Source: Lobosporangium transversale (Eukaryota > Mortierellomycota > Mortierellomycetes > Mortierellales > Mortierellaceae). From it: 64,000 nt of DNA. Location of the stretch: NCBI RefSeq assembly GCF_002105155.1, contig NW_019029032.1:186001-250000 (forward strand). The letters run 5' to 3'. Numbering within the stretch: the first letter of the stretch is position 1; each line of letters begins with the position of its first letter. Of the stretch, positions 62,485 through 64,000 are shown piece by piece. The position numbers and the translations under genes were made by a program. The notes below the pieces were generated by a model. The model made no database searches and was not told the origin of the DNA. It worked only from the letters and a program-made list of their open reading frames with translations.

Positions 62485-64000
62485 TTAGTTAGCCTCCTCC
62501 TCAACATTCTTGGACTTGCTCATCTGGGCAGCGATGTGAGCATCATCATCGCGAGCATACCAGATGACGGTGCCGAGACCCAAGAGGGCAGAGATGATGG
62601 TGAAGATGAGAGCAACAATTCCCTTGGTAGTGAAGGTACCAGGAAGGGGATTGGGACCAACGTTCTCACCAGTCAAATCCAAGCCCTCGTTACCAGCAGC
62701 GTTACCACTGTATGGGATATTAAGGGCCTTGCAGTGCTCAATGTGGCTCGGGTCGATCTTGAGAACGCTAGGCATGACCTCAGGAGCCTCAATGAAGGTG
62801 GTGGCAAGACCAGCCTGCAAGTGCCATTCGATGTGGCAGTGGAAGAGCCAGACTCCTGGGTTGTTGGCCTTGAAGCGAATGGCAACGTTCTGCTCTGAGG
62901 GAACGAGGACGGTATCACGACGGGAAGGGTTGGGGGTATCGAAGTAACCGGGATAAGGAGTTGAGGGATCATACTTTCCCTCGCTACGTCCGACAATCTG
63001 GAAAACATGTCCGTGAAGATGGAAGGGGTGGTTACCGGGATCGTCGTTGTTGATGATGATCTCGATCCACTGATTGTGCTTCACGACCAAGGGATGGGTG
63101 TACTTGCCGTAGACCTCAGGGGTGGAGGACAAGTTACCGGTGGTGAGAGCAGTGTACAAAGTAGGGACCTTGGGCATGACATAGGTAATATCGTTGAAGG
63201 TGGCCTTGTTACTGTAATCGTTCAAGACACTAAAGACAGCATTCAAAGTAAAGACCTGGTCGGGTGCAGCGGTGGCCTCGGGAACGAGAGGGACAAGCTG
63301 GGCATCATCAAAGGGTTCCCATTGGGAGGTCTCCTCTGGAGCAAGGGGAGCCTTCTCATCATAGACAATGGTGGCAGTGACGTTCAACTGAAGATCTTCA
63401 GGTACAATATCGAACATGGAGGGATCCATATCGGCATGCATGATGTAGTTTTGGGAGGCATCACTCTTTGCGGTCACAAGGACAGAGTAGCGCTGCGCAG
63501 CAGTGACAGGGAAGCTGGTGACCTTTTTTCTCTCAACATCAATACCATCGACCTCAATAATCTCCATCTCGTGACCGTCAATGTGGAAGTGGAACATGGC
63601 AAGGGCAGACATGTTGATGATGCGGACACGGTAGGTCTTGCCAGGGACAAAGTTGAACTTCGTGTTTGTCGAATGGTTGATCAAGCCAGATTCAGGGACA
63701 GGTTCAGCACCGCTGGGGTTGAAAATTGAAAGGTACTGCTCCAACATGACAGAGTGCTCCCTGTGGTACCAATCTATAGGAGAATGCAACACAATATGAT
63801 CAGATCAGAACATTGTATTGTACAAATATTTAGAATCAAAACAATGGTTCATTTCGTTTGATTGACTTTTTTTTTTTTTTTTTTTTTTTTGTTGGGATAA
63901 AAACATGGGACAAATAATTTAATACATACCAGCAAAGGCGACAGTAATCTCCTCATCATACTTGTAAACCTCGTTGACATTGTGAATAATCAAAGGAGCG
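62485..64000 (-). CDS. Fet3-type multicopper ferroxidase, partial
   Basis: Plasma-membrane multicopper oxidase that oxidises Fe(II) for uptake by an FTR1-type permease (family knowledge). Exons 63773-62485 and 64000-63930 are visible; the N-terminus lies beyond the right edge. About 452 C-terminal residues are seen. The junction gives VAFADWYHREHSVMLEQYLS. Key blocks: NPSGAEPVPESGL, whose Glu corresponds to the Fe-binding Glu185 of yeast Fet3; the HPFHLHGHVFQIVGRSEG and HCHIEWHLQAGLATTFIEAP copper ligands for T1 and the trinuclear cluster. A single membrane helix near the end (GIVALIFTIISALLGLGTVI) and a short cytosolic tail match Fet3 rather than secreted laccases. No FTR1 is in the window. 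Confidence 0.93.

Overview
The window is nuclear DNA from an early-diverging fungus. Genes are split by many short GT-AG introns (about 50-200 nt), intergenic regions are AT-rich, and poly(A)/poly(T) runs of 20-31 nt are very frequent. The gene set includes a myotubularin-related 14 phosphatase, RIT1, PEX19, a Fet3-type ferroxidase, an NAD-dependent lactate dehydrogenase and NADH-type glutamate synthase. This mix suggests Mucoromycota/Mortierellomycota, most likely a Mortierellaceae-like species; that placement is an inference from gene content, not a search result. I assembled the genes exon by exon from both strands. All complete models have lengths divisible by three and matching intron phases.

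Layout, left to right. 1-2838 (-): MTMR14-like phosphoinositide phosphatase, cut by the left edge. 4364-6057 (-): PEX19 with a C-terminal CaaX box. 6762-8179 (-): AVT-type amino acid transporter. 8180-12592: long non-coding stretch holding a 164-180 bp inverted-repeat element. 12593-14306 (+): PTR2-type peptide transporter. 14465-14990 (-): a 133-aa protein that is essentially one SIN3 PAH domain. 15370-16367 (-): glutathione S-transferase. 16890-17966 (-): secreted cysteine-containing acidic protein. 19031-21325 (+): F-box/LRR protein. 21527-24121 (-): RIT1, divergent from lactate dehydrogenase 24359-25462 (+). 25590-27469 (-): proteasomal ATPase RPT2. 27740-28655 (-): small ankyrin protein. 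28836-30637 (-): MCT-family transporter. 31606-33422 (-): GDSL phospholipase-B-like enzyme, divergent from mitochondrial uL5m 33664-34683 (+). 35233-40537 (+): full-length SIN3 corepressor. 40929-42670 (+): NAD(P)HX dehydratase. 42792-45446 (+): mitochondrial inner-membrane protein, possibly Mmc1-like. 45447-49240: second long non-coding stretch, including the GLT1 promoter and leader. 49241-56460 (+): glutamate synthase GLT1. 56880-59236 (-): dynactin ARP10/ARP11. 60145-about 61697 (-): ribosomal protein eL38. 62485-64000 (-): Fet3-type ferroxidase, cut by the right edge.

There is no biosynthetic cluster. Most genes are housekeeping. A loose nitrogen theme exists: amino acid and peptide transporters sit divergently around one large intergenic region, and GLT1 follows another. 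The observation most worth following is the solo PAH gene about 20 kb from SIN3. It keeps the SIN3 PAH1 intron at the same codon and in the same phase, so it looks like a SIN3-derived stand-alone interaction module. Second is the MTMR14 intron that interrupts the catalytic P-loop and is open and in frame, so its retention would insert 32 residues into the active site.
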